The position numbers and the translations under genes were made by a program. Of a stretch of DNA of 42,782 bases, positions 1-7,704 are shown in pieces. The notes below the pieces were generated by a model, which saw only the letters and a list, made by a program, of their open reading frames with translations, was not told the DNA's origin and ran no database searches. Every line of letters starts with the position of its first letter. The stretch's first letter is position 1. Location of the stretch: contig JAHENH010000078.1 of the NCBI GenBank assembly GCA_018609935.1, positions 1 to 42,782 of the forward strand. The letters run 5' to 3'. This DNA comes from Halobacteriales archaeon. GTDB lineage: Archaea > Halobacteriota > Halobacteria > Halorutilales > JAHENH01.

Positions 1-180
1 AATCCTGCAGATATTTATCGTGTGTTAGTTCTGAGGTCGATTAATACTTCAGGCGGGGGCCTATCAACTATATTTACAAACATAGGAATACCAAATACTA
101 TATTAACCGGTTTTTTACTTCTCTGGTGTATAACACCAATAGTTTTAGGGTCAAAGATAATCTACACTAGGAATATTTGA
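1..180 (+). CDS. ABC-2 type transporter permease, C-terminal end (partial)
   Basis: This open frame enters from the left edge and ends at TGA 178-180, leaving 59 residues. It begins NPADIYRVLVL, which matches the conserved segment before the last helix of ABC-2/NosY-like permeases. One hydrophobic helix (TILTGFLLLWCITPIVLG) follows, then a short basic tail. The protein would be an integral membrane subunit of an ABC exporter. The substrate cannot be told, and the ATPase gene, if adjacent, lies outside the window. The family call rests on the NPAD motif plus the terminal helix, so it is fairly good but not certain. Confidence 0.6.
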   Translation, partial: NPADIYRVLVLRSINTSGGGLSTIFTNIGIPNTILTGFLLLWCITPIVLGSKIIYTRNI

Positions 181-660
181 ATTATGTTTTCTTAATTGAA
201 TTAAAGATTATCAATCTTAGAAATATCTATTTTTATCATTATATAAAAAACAAAGGGTTACTTTTACTCCTCAGGCATTTTTCCAATAGTATTAAACCCG
301 AAAAAAATATTTTTTCATTTAAAAAACACGGTATAGGGTGGTTAATAGTTTCTAGAGAATTAAGAAATATCATGGATAAAAACCATTTATACAATAGGAG
401 TTCACAGATGTAGAGTTCCACATTTTTTTATTCTTAGGCTTTCTTTATTTCTTTTTTTGGTTCTTGATCTATTCAAGCTTTTACTTGTAGAAAACATATC
501 AAGTAGTAAGAATCGGTGGAAAGAGTAGACCACTGAGATGGTCCGCATTCAAATCTCGGGCATAAGATTTACTATTAAGACACCTAAATAAAGTCTAAAA
601 ATGGATATATTAACGTGGATCCAATCTATATCTTTCGAATAGGTCCGGGAAGAATTGTTT
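181..660. other. Intergenic, no convincing gene
   Basis: About 480 bases between the permease and the tRNA. A 78-codon frame (177-413) is rich in Phe, Lys, Asn and Ile, lacks the acidic bias of the neighbours and matches nothing I know. I regard it as chance. T-rich stretches near 420-470 could end transcription from the left. Confidence 0.5.
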
Positions 661-731
661 GGACTCGCCGGGATTTGAACCCGGGGCCTCTCCCATGCCA
701 AGGGAGCGTTCTACCTCTGAACTACGAGCCC
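661..731 (-). tRNA. tRNA-Ala (anticodon GGC)
   Basis: On the minus strand a full cloverleaf can be drawn. The acceptor stem GGGCUCG pairs with CGAGUCC and includes the alanine identity pair G3:U70. The D-arm contains GUUCAGAGGUAGAAC. The anticodon stem CUCCC/GGGAG encloses the loop UUGGCAU, giving anticodon GGC. The T-arm is CCGGG-UUCAAAU-CCCGG. No CCA is encoded and no intron is seen. Confidence 0.97.
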
Positions 732-877
732 GTAAGTCAAATACGGTCTAGGTTGTTTTAATTTTTTGTTTTAATAAACGATAACTATAGTGGTAAAGTA
801 TTTTATTTTTTATATAGGCATTTGTGGTTTTTAGGTTGGTTTATCTGTTTTTGTTTCTAATTATTTTATATCTTAGT

Positions 878-2032
878 ATGGATAGGTTTAGAGATCTTGA
901 TATTTTACTTAAAAAGAAGGGTTTTGATGGATATTTAAAAATAGATAGTTCTGATGATCCGGATATGTATTATCTTTCAGAATTTGATGCTCCGGATCCA
1001 TTTATTCTTTTTAGATCTAATGGAAGGACTATTCTTTTAGTTTCACCGTTAGAAGAGAGTAGAGCTATAAAAGAAGCTAGAGTGGATGAGGTATTTTCTA
1101 CTAACGATTTTGTTGGGGAAGACATAAGAGGTAATGAGGAAAAAAGGATTGAAGTTCTTGATTCTTTTCTTTCAAAATACGGTGATAAAATAGCTGTTTC
1201 CCGTTATTTTTCATTGTATATAGCAAGAGAGTTAGAGAATAGAGGTTATACTATAAATATTATTGAAGATATAATAGAGGATACTAGGTCTGTTAAGTCT
1301 GAAGATGAAATTGAACATATTCGTAAAGCGCAGAATGCTACAGAAATAGCAATGAATGTTGTCAAAAATATATTTTCGAGCTCGGATATAGAAAGAAATA
1401 AACTATATATAGATGGTGATAAGGTCACCTCTGAATATGTAAAGTCAGAGATAAAAGTTAAATTACTACGTGAAAACTGTAGTCCGGAAGAACCTATAGT
1501 TGCGTGTGGTAAAAGAGGATCGGATCCTCATTGGGGTGGAAGTGGAACTATAAGGACTGGGGAACCAATAGTTGTAGATATTTTTCCTAGACATGTTTCT
1601 GGTTATTATGCTGATATGACTAGGACATTTCTTGTTGGTAAAAATAGAGAAGTAAAAGAGATGTATAATTCTGTATTAGAAGCTCAAAAGGTTGGACTTG
1701 ATACTATTGAATCTGGTGTTACAGGAGAAGAAGTACATTATGCTGTATGTAATTCTTTAGAGAATGACGGATACAAAACTGAAATGCAGGGAACCGAAAC
1801 TGGTTTTATACATTCTACTGGCCATGGTGTTGGATTATCTCTACATGAGAGTCCAAGACTATCAAGTGGTGAAGATGGATTAAAAGCTGGTAATGTAGTG
1901 ACAATTGAACCAGGATTATATAATCCGGAAATAGGAGGTATAAGGATAGAAGACTTAGTTGTAGTAAAAGAAAATGGCTATGAAAATTTAACTAATTATC
2001 CTAAGGATTTATATATAAACTATGATAACTGA
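878..2032 (+). CDS. M24 family metallopeptidase (Xaa-Pro dipeptidase-like)
   Basis: Metal-dependent aminopeptidase of the pita-bread fold, probably cleaving Xaa-Pro dipeptides in the cytoplasm. The C-terminal half shows the five M24 metal ligands in order: Asp in IVVDIFPR, Asp in YADMTRTF, His in STGHGVGLSLHE, Glu in TIEPGLY and Glu in GIRIEDLVV. The N-terminal half is a creatinase-like domain. An upstream in-frame ATG at 824 would add a hydrophobic stretch (LVYLFLFLIILYL) not found in this cytosolic family. I therefore choose the ATG at 878, giving 384 residues, typical of the family. T/A-rich boxes at about 810-818 and 860-872 could serve as promoter. Substrate specificity is inferred from family only. 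Confidence 0.9.
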   Translation: MDRFRDLDILLKKKGFDGYLKIDSSDDPDMYYLSEFDAPDPFILFRSNGRTILLVSPLEESRAIKEARVDEVFSTNDFVGEDIRGNEEKRIEVLDSFLSKYGDKIAVSRYFSLYIARELENRGYTINIIEDIIEDTRSVKSEDEIEHIRKAQNATEIAMNVVKNIFSSSDIERNKLYIDGDKVTSEYVKSEIKVKLLRENCSPEEPIVACGKRGSDPHWGGSGTIRTGEPIVVDIFPRHVSGYYADMTRTFLVGKNREVKEMYNSVLEAQKVGLDTIESGVTGEEVHYAVCNSLENDGYKTEMQGTETGFIHSTGHGVGLSLHESPRLSSGEDGLKAGNVVTIEPGLYNPEIGGIRIEDLVVVKENGYENLTNYPKDLYINYDN

Positions 2033-2074
2033 AATATTGAATAAAAAACTAGTTAAAAAATACAGTAGATTTCT

Positions 2075-2515
2075 ATGAGGAGGGTTAACCTAATAGCTCT
2101 TTTAAGATTCGAAGATGATGGACTTGTTGATGTAGGCTCTATGGAGGCTATACGTCCAGAAGAAATAATAGAAAAAATAAAAGAAAAAGATGAAAAAGGT
2201 GAAATTGAATTAAAAGACCAAGAGAAAATATGGGTAGTACCAGAAGAATCCCTTATAGAACATAACGTTGTTCCAACCCGTATATCTCATCAAGAAGAAG
2301 ATCTCATATATAGAGATGAAAGAGATGAAGAAAAAGGAGAAATATTCATTGCTTTAAAAAAGACAGATAAAAAACAGTATAGGATTAAAGGTAGAGTAAA
2401 ATCTATAAATTCTAAGAAAGCAGCAAGACTAGGAGCTTCTTTTATAGGAGGCAATCTAAAACCGAAGAAAGTAACATTAATCCCAGAGCAAACTATAAAT
2501 ATATACACTATTTAA
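2075..2515 (+). CDS. Conserved-looking hypothetical protein, 146 aa
   Basis: I do not recognise this family. The protein is soluble and highly charged, with alternating Lys and Glu, which matches the composition of the neighbouring real genes. It begins MRRVNLIALLRFEDDG, followed by an EEIIEKIKEKDEKG helix and a basic C-terminal part (INSKKAARLGASFIGG). It starts 42 bases after the M24 peptidase stop on the same strand and could be co-transcribed with it. There are no Cys residues, no signal peptide and no membrane segment. The start could also be the Met at residue 23. Confidence 0.65.
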   Translation: MRRVNLIALLRFEDDGLVDVGSMEAIRPEEIIEKIKEKDEKGEIELKDQEKIWVVPEESLIEHNVVPTRISHQEEDLIYRDERDEEKGEIFIALKKTDKKQYRIKGRVKSINSKKAARLGASFIGGNLKPKKVTLIPEQTINIYTI

Positions 2516-2597
2516 CTCTTTATATTTCTAAAATTGAACTAAAACTAAAATATATTCCCTAATTTTTTAAGTTTAGTATATGTACTTAGAATAAAAA

Positions 2598-2771
2598 ATG
2601 AAAAATTTCTATATTAAATGTTATGACTGTGGAGAAAAATGGTTTGCAGGTATATCAGAAGCATCAGCAGTAGAAAGGGGGGAAAACCACATGGATAAAT
2701 TCGGATGCGGTGATGTAGAACTCTTAGAAGTTGAAGAAGAAAAAGAAATAGAAGAAAACAATAACTCTTAG
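2598..2771 (+). CDS. Small zinc-binding protein, 57 aa
   Basis: A short frame from ATG 2598 to TAG 2769. It has a CYDCG knuckle (Cys8, Cys11), then His31 and Cys37 (FGCGD), which could form a CCHC zinc site. A very acidic tail (EVEEEKEIEE) follows, as expected of a halophile cytosolic protein. The nearest gene on this strand ends 82 bases upstream. Haloarchaea carry many CxxCG micro-proteins of this size, often of unknown role. No function can be assigned. The zinc site is an inference from residue spacing. Confidence 0.6.
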   Translation: MKNFYIKCYDCGEKWFAGISEASAVERGENHMDKFGCGDVELLEVEEEKEIEENNNS

Positions 2772-3157
2772 CTAACTAGATATTTTTCTAAAATAATAAA
2801 TTTACTTCTAAAACATAGACTAACATATATAAAGCTTTACCATCTATATATTATCTTTTATAGAGTATATCGATTACGTTAGAGTGTAATTTAAAGGACA
2901 GACTTATACCTATAATCTCAATATATCCACAGTAAATATATTTATAAATATATTAAAGGATATATTTTTTTAGTTTTTGATTTTTGAGGCTTTATTTAAG
3001 ATAATTCTAGCATGAACTTTTTTATTGTTTTAGATTACTATCAACTTTTTAGTTTTACTTAAACTCTGAATTTATAGTTTTATAATTATTTAGATTAGAA
3101 TAGACTTATATAGCTTGAATTCCCATATTTTTCTAGATATTTATATTTATTAGAACA
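2772..3157. other. AT-rich intergenic region
   Basis: About 385 bases of very AT-rich sequence with no plausible frame. The last 20 bases (ATATTTATATTTATTAG, about 3137-3153) resemble a TATA element directly ahead of the GTG start at 3158. Confidence 0.5.
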
Positions 3158-3763
3158 GTGAAAAGAAAGAATTTAGAAATAGAACTAGAGGATATTAAGG
3201 GATTTAGAAATCCTTCTCCTAGGCTTGAACAGTATGAAACACCTCCTGAGCTAGCAAGTCATGTTCTACATGTGGCATTACTTAATGGAGATATAAGAGA
3301 TAATACTATAGTGATAGATCTGGGATGTGGTACAGGTATCTTGGCTATTGGTGCCGCATTAATTGGTGCACGCTCTATAGGGCTAGACCTAGATAGGGAT
3401 GTATTAGAAATAGCTAAAGAAAATGCGGATATCTTTGATGTGGAAAAACAAATTAAATGGATCCATGGTGATGTAAGACAACATCCATTTAAACCAATAC
3501 AAGAAAAAAAAAGGACAGTCATAATGAATCCTCCGTTCGGATCTCAAAAAAGAGGTGCAGATAGACCATTTCTTAATACAGCAGAAAAAATAGGTGATGT
3601 AATATACACCATTCACAACGAAGGTAGTTTAGACTTTGTTGAAGCATTTACAGATGGGGAGATAACCCACGCTTTTAAAGCATCTATTGATATACCAAAA
3701 AAATTCTATTTTCATCAAAAAAAGGTTGAAGAGACAGAAGTTGAAGTATACAGAATAAGGTGA
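3158..3763 (+). CDS. METTL5-family RNA N6-adenosine methyltransferase
   Basis: SAM-dependent methyltransferase, 201 aa, of the archaeal/eukaryal METTL5 family. In eukaryotes METTL5 makes m6A in small-subunit rRNA; archaeal members are inferred to act on rRNA too. The N-terminal LEQYETPPELASHVL is characteristic of the family. Motif I is DLGCGTG (residues 54-60), an acidic SAM-contacting loop follows (GLDLDRD), and the catalytic NPPF motif is at residues 124-127 (MNPPFGSQKRGADRPFL). The start is GTG, placed just before the conserved charged N-terminus. A TATA-like box immediately upstream suggests a leaderless or short-leader transcript. Eukaryotic METTL5 needs TRM112; no partner gene is seen here. 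Confidence 0.9.
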   Translation: MKRKNLEIELEDIKGFRNPSPRLEQYETPPELASHVLHVALLNGDIRDNTIVIDLGCGTGILAIGAALIGARSIGLDLDRDVLEIAKENADIFDVEKQIKWIHGDVRQHPFKPIQEKKRTVIMNPPFGSQKRGADRPFLNTAEKIGDVIYTIHNEGSLDFVEAFTDGEITHAFKASIDIPKKFYFHQKKVEETEVEVYRIR

Positions 3764-3860
3764 ACCACTCATAATTGAAGATAAGTATATATTATTCTTT
3801 ATATTGTCTTTCCCTCGAATAATAAATTTATTTAAGAATCATATAAAATTAGATAGAAAT

Positions 3861-3914
3861 ATCCATATAAAGAAATATTTACTTATTATCCATATAAAGA
3901 AATATTTACTTATT
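3861..3914. repeat. Tandem duplication, 27 bp x 2
   Basis: Two perfect, directly abutting copies (3861-3887 and 3888-3914), each starting ATCCATATAAAG. The second copy overlaps the last codons and stop of the FAU-1 gene, so the first copy duplicates the end of that gene just outside it. Confidence 0.95.
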
Positions 3915-5312
3915 ATTTTCTAAAGATTCTTTTATTTCTTCAGCAATTTTTTCAGCTTTATCACCTAATTCAGGTGTTATTTCACCTTTATCCATCGAAT
4001 CTGAGAGTTCCTCTCTGTCTATTATTTCAATATCTTGACCTAATTCTATTACATCTATATGTAGATCTATATATTGTATCCTGTCAGAAAATATCTCAAC
4101 AGGAGTATTAACATTTATGTATTTACCTTTTTCCTCACCCTTAGAATTTTTATATAATGTAGGATATCTCCAACTTCCTTCCTTAAATTTTGTTATAGCT
4201 ATATCTCCTTTCTGTTTTTTTATTTCTAGTCCGTCATAGATACCTGATGATTTTATTTTTCTTTTAACTATTACCTCTTGGTTTTCTTTATCCGTTGAAA
4301 CTATTTTTCCTTTCCCTAGACTATAGAAACTACCATCAGGCTTACCATGTTTTAAATAAATACTATCATCCTTTGATGGCCCAAAATGATCGAAAACTAT
4401 TGAAGCTGGAAAATAGTTAGGTGGTCCTATATCTTCTACAAAATCCACTGCAGCGCTGGCTTTTTCACCATAATTCTTAATTTTATGATGTCCTTCAAGT
4501 GTTGTTTTAACTTCTTTACGTATTGAATCTAGAGTAAATTTAGAGTTTCTTCCAAACAATACCCACCATGTTTCTTCTGGAGAAAGAATCTTTAAGGGAC
4601 TTTCATCTTTCGGATCCGGGGAACTTATTATTTTATTATTTATTTTTTCAGCCATACTAACTGATTCCTTTATAGATTCTTGGATTCTAGAAACGTCTTC
4701 ATCTAGTGAACCATTACCATTATATCTTAGACTCCATCCTTCTGGTACATCGATAGAAAACATCTCTACTAAACGACTTATCTCCGTTTCAATCTCTCTA
4801 TTTGCATTATATCTCTGCTTCCCCCCAGATATAGCAGTAACCAAAGAACCTGGAGCTTTAATTTGTGAATCTAAAATAGAATTTCTATCACTCCATATCG
4901 GATAAGGATCTACCACTTGAACTCTAAGACAGTCATCTACCTCAATATGCTGATCAACATTAGAATAAGGAAGAAATCCTAGCTTTTTACCATCATCTAA
5001 AACCATAGAAACCCCTCCTTTTCTTTTTTCTTTAACTATAGCGTTAAAAACAGAATATCTAGGCATAGAACTCTTCCACTTAAAACAATCAATATCTACA
5101 TCAATTTTATCCAAAATTTCCTCAACATCAATTCCATGAACACCTACTCCCAAGTTATCATTTGTAGATACTATTTCAGCATCTGCTTCTTTTTCATCAA
5201 ATTCCTCATCAAATCTATCATTTATAACCTCTGAGACGTCAACCACATCAAAAAAATCTTTAAGCAAAGCTGTAAGAGCTGTAGAATATACTCCTCTAAC
5301 TTTTATATACAT
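3906..5312 (-). CDS. FAU-1 family RNA-binding protein / probable ribonuclease (DUF402)
   Basis: 468 aa, the usual length for archaeal FAU-1 proteins, which bind AU-rich RNA and are reported to have RNase E/G-like activity on rRNA precursors. The N-terminal signature is complete: VRGVYSTALTALL, then VVDVSEVINDRF. A middle segment (GGVSMVLDDGKKLGFLPYSN) resembles the S1/RNase E-like part. The C-terminal DUF402 domain carries the acidic and aromatic residues typical of that fold (IVFDHFGPSKDD, DGSFYSLGKG, QYIDLHIDVIELG). The gene is monocistronic and convergent with METTL5. Its 3' end lies inside a 27-bp tandem duplication. Confidence 0.88.
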   Translation of the reverse strand: MYIKVRGVYSTALTALLKDFFDVVDVSEVINDRFDEEFDEKEADAEIVSTNDNLGVGVHGIDVEEILDKIDVDIDCFKWKSSMPRYSVFNAIVKEKRKGGVSMVLDDGKKLGFLPYSNVDQHIEVDDCLRVQVVDPYPIWSDRNSILDSQIKAPGSLVTAISGGKQRYNANREIETEISRLVEMFSIDVPEGWSLRYNGNGSLDEDVSRIQESIKESVSMAEKINNKIISSPDPKDESPLKILSPEETWWVLFGRNSKFTLDSIRKEVKTTLEGHHKIKNYGEKASAAVDFVEDIGPPNYFPASIVFDHFGPSKDDSIYLKHGKPDGSFYSLGKGKIVSTDKENQEVIVKRKIKSSGIYDGLEIKKQKGDIAITKFKEGSWRYPTLYKNSKGEEKGKYINVNTPVEIFSDRIQYIDLHIDVIELGQDIEIIDREELSDSMDKGEITPELGDKAEKIAEEIKESLENNK

Positions 5313-5351
5313 AAAAATTAATCCAATACACCATATCTATGATTTTTCTTA

Positions 5352-5440
5352 TTATGGGTTTGTATGGGAAGTAATAAGACCTCTTCGTTCATTGGAGAAT
5401 ACAATGGATAAGGAATTAGTGATACACAGGGATTCACAAC
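5352..5440 (+). repeat. Diverged direct repeat, copy 1 (upstream of lipoprotein gene)
   Basis: Begins TTATGGGTTTGTATGGGAAG and continues through GTGATACACAGGGATTC. It matches copy 2 at 6372-6455, 1.02 kb away in the same orientation, with strong identity in the first 27 bases and patchy identity after that. In one frame both copies read similarly (YYGFVWEVI against FYGVYRGVI), so they may derive from old coding DNA. The rest of the 5313-5622 gap holds no gene. Confidence 0.6.
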
Positions 5441-5622
5441 TTAGTTTATAATACTAAGATATTTTCTGAAAACACTTTTTCTTCTATTTAGTAGCTTCGA
5501 ATTTTTCTTTTAAGGAATGGAGCCAGTATAGTACTATCTGTTGTTTTCGATTTAAAAATCATATATTTTTTGGATGGATATAAACTGTCTTTTGTAGATT
5601 TAAAGGGTACCAAAAATAAAAG

Positions 5623-6192
5623 ATGATGTTAAGAAGAAAATTTATTTATTTTCTTTTTCTTTTGTCCTCTGGATGTATAGGACAGTCTAGAGATAGAATA
5701 GAGTCTTCTTCTGTTTGGATAAAAAATGAAGTAGTTAGTGAGACAGAATATATAGAAGTAGACGCCAGATCTAGTCAACTATCAGAACAAATAAATATAG
5801 ATGGAAAAATATATGATGTCTCTGTTTTAAATCATGCTGCATTTTATTCTTCAGGTATTGGGTTTTTTGCTGTTATTTCAACACCCAAAATAGAGATACA
5901 GGAAAGAATTATTAATTCATTGGATCTATCTACTACTAGATTAACTAATAGGTGCCTAGCTTTACATATAAATAATATAGAAAAAATTGACACATTCCAA
6001 GCTGAAATTTTAGGAAAAAAATCTAAAACAAATAAATATACAACGCAAAAACAGGAAAAAACGTCAATATATAAGACTGACATAGTAGACTATAAAACTG
6101 ATTTTGTTTTAGCTCTAGCTAAACATCCTTATAATGATAAAGATGAACAAGAAAAAATATTAAGACTTATTGAAGGAATACAACATATATAA
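5623..6192 (+). CDS. DUF6517-like lipoprotein
   Basis: A 189-aa secreted lipoprotein. A basic N-terminus (MMLRRKF) and a short hydrophobic core (IYFLFLL) lead to the lipobox LSSGC, placing the lipidated Cys at residue 18. The mature part shows features I associate with the haloarchaeal DUF6517 family: FFAVISTPKIEI, a later TDFVLALAKHPY, and LRLIEGIQHI at the end. The function of that family is unknown; the protein should be anchored on the outer face of the membrane. The ATG at 5623 or the next codon (5626) both fit. The gene lies between two direct repeats and beside transposon debris. Confidence 0.72.
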   Translation: MMLRRKFIYFLFLLSSGCIGQSRDRIESSSVWIKNEVVSETEYIEVDARSSQLSEQINIDGKIYDVSVLNHAAFYSSGIGFFAVISTPKIEIQERIINSLDLSTTRLTNRCLALHINNIEKIDTFQAEILGKKSKTNKYTTQKQEKTSIYKTDIVDYKTDFVLALAKHPYNDKDEQEKILRLIEGIQHI

Positions 6193-6371
6193 ACTACTAA
6201 ATATTTATATTTATTAAATATTATATCAACCTATACTTTCTAAATCCTCTCTATTATTTAGTTTAAAATCACTCACCTTCTGTATTTTTAGATTCTTTTT
6301 AGAGAGTATCTTGGATTATTAGTGGAAAGCTGGTTTTTATACGGTTTCAAAGTTTTCTGTTATTTTAACTT

Positions 6372-6455
6372 TTATGGGGTTTATAGGGGAGTAATAAGTT
6401 TTTCCCCTTCTTTAGTGAGTGAAGTGAACAATGAGGAGTTACACAGACTCTCTTG
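6372..6455 (+). repeat. Diverged direct repeat, copy 2
   Basis: Begins TTATGGGGTTTATAGGGGAG and then reads GTAATAAG, and later GAGTTACACAGACTC. It is a partner of copy 1 at 5352-5440. It sits in a 61-codon frame (6322-6507) that I do not consider a gene. The surrounding 6193-6531 stretch holds nothing else recognisable. Confidence 0.6.
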
Positions 6456-6531
6456 CGTTTTTGTATGTAGAAAGGGATGTATGTTGTGCTGTCTGGGAGA
6501 AGAATAGCATTAAATTAGTATAAGGGTAAAT

Positions 6532-6660
6532 GAAATGGTATGTTTTGCATATCGAGGACAGGCGGAATATCCAGTCCTTTGAGAGCGAGGATCTCTGTCA
6601 CCCAAGCTTACCTCTCCTCTATGAACAGGAAACCTCTCCTTTAAGGTAGGACTGGTTCAC
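6532..6660 (+). pseudogene. Degenerate 3' end of an IS605/IS1341-type tnpB with its right-end hairpin
   Basis: Only the last part of a tnpB gene remains. It can be aligned by eye with the better-preserved copy in this window (minus strand, 19604-19720). GGACAG, then CCTTTGAGAG eight to twelve bases later, occur in the same order in both. The terminal hairpin CCTTTAAGGTAGG followed by GTTCAC corresponds to CCCTTGAGGTCGGGG followed by GTTCAC there. The translated remnant from ATG 6532 contains SFESEDL, comparable to AFERGDL of the other TnpB, and stops at TAG just inside the terminal hairpin. No catalytic residues survive. Confidence 0.6.
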
Positions 6661-6706
6661 CTATGAATTTTAGGTAGATATTTTTATTTTTAGGTATTTT
6701 GTTAAT

Positions 6707-6733
6707 CTGTCTTCCTACTAGTGGGGGTGACAG
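6707..6733. promoter_or_regulatory. Palindrome centred on ACTAGT, possible operator or hairpin
   Basis: The arms CTGTC and GACAG flank an interrupted stem (CC/GG) around the palindrome ACTAGT. It lies about 130 bases before the etf operon start and after the decayed tnpB. It could be an operator for etf or a terminator. The sequence alone does not decide. Confidence 0.3.
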
Positions 6734-6861
6734 AATATGTTATTTTTGTGTGATTTTTGTTTTTTCTTGTTCAGAGGTTGGTTTTATTTTTATTATTTTT
6801 ACTTTATGGTTTAACTAAAAAACATCAATAATTTAACTTGCAGGCTCTATAGTCAATAACC

Positions 6862-7704
6862 TTGAACTCTGTAGTATTAAATAAAGGCGTACCTGATTTG
6901 GAGGAGGATGTAGAGTTTGATGAAGATGGTAATCTAAAACGAGGTGCTACACCTACTATTTTGAACCCTGATGATGAGGAGGCGTTGGAAGCTGCTTTGC
7001 AGGTTAGAACAAAACATGGTGGTGATGTAAGTGCTTTATGTATGGGTCCACCAACCTATGATGAGGTTGTATTGAAGACTGCGATGGAAGAATTTTATGC
7101 TGATTATCTTTATCTTTTAACGGATAGAGAGTTCGCAGCTGCAGATACTTGGGCTACAGCGATAACTATCGCTGCAGCAATAGAAAAAATGGGGGATGTA
7201 GATCTTGTTTTTGCGGGATTTAAGGCTGCGGATGGTGAGACTGGACATACAGGTCCTCAGACTGCTTGGGCTTTGGACTGGAATATCGTAACACATGTTA
7301 CAGGCATAGAGGTCTATCCGGACAAAGAATTATTGGTTGCAAGAAGATCTTTGGAAGAGAAAAATGAAATAGAGGAGGTTGAAACTTCTTTACCTGCTGT
7401 TGTTGTTACGGATCCTGAGTTTGAGTCTTTCTATTCTAAAGCTTCTCATAGGCTGAATCTAAAGGATTTAAAAGAGGAAACAAAGGATAGAGCAAAAAGC
7501 TTTGATGAATATCTTACTACTTGGGGTCATGAAGACTTAAATCTTGATCCTGACTATATCGGTCTAGATGGGTCTCCTACAGTTGTGGATTCTGTAGATC
7601 CAATACCTAGAAAAAAACCTGATAGAGAAGCAGCATATATAGATCTAGATAATGATGAGGAAGCAGAAGAAATTTTAGATGTAATTAATTCTACGGTGCA
7701 ATAA
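6862..7704 (+). CDS. etfB: Electron transfer flavoprotein subunit beta (FixA/EtfB)
   Basis: 280 aa. Forms a heterodimer with EtfA that carries electrons from acyl-CoA or other flavin dehydrogenases to the quinone pool through FixC/FixX. The sequence is of the haloarchaeal type: VVLNKGVPDLEEDVEFDEDG at the N-terminus, YLLTDREFAAADTWATA, and the ETF nucleotide signature FAGFKAADGETGHTGPQTAW. The C-terminal anchor includes LNLDPDYIGLDGSPTVVDS. The start is TTG at 6862, set by the conserved N-terminus; a TATA-like AATAATTTA about 30 bases upstream fits. The stop overlaps the etfA start by one base (TAATG), so the two are translationally coupled. Confidence 0.93.
   Translation: MNSVVLNKGVPDLEEDVEFDEDGNLKRGATPTILNPDDEEALEAALQVRTKHGGDVSALCMGPPTYDEVVLKTAMEEFYADYLYLLTDREFAAADTWATAITIAAAIEKMGDVDLVFAGFKAADGETGHTGPQTAWALDWNIVTHVTGIEVYPDKELLVARRSLEEKNEIEEVETSLPAVVVTDPEFESFYSKASHRLNLKDLKEETKDRAKSFDEYLTTWGHEDLNLDPDYIGLDGSPTVVDSVDPIPRKKPDREAAYIDLDNDEEAEEILDVINSTVQ

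Noticed and set aside
177..413. 78-codon frame after the ABC permease
   Set aside because: Phe/Lys/Asn/Ile-rich without the acidic bias of real genes here, no recognisable domain, overlaps the permease stop, and an opposite-strand frame of similar quality exists.
510..565. Sequence GGTCCGCATTCAAATCTCGGGC looks like a tRNA T-arm
   Set aside because: Only three of five stem pairs form and no acceptor, D-arm or anticodon arm can be drawn around it.
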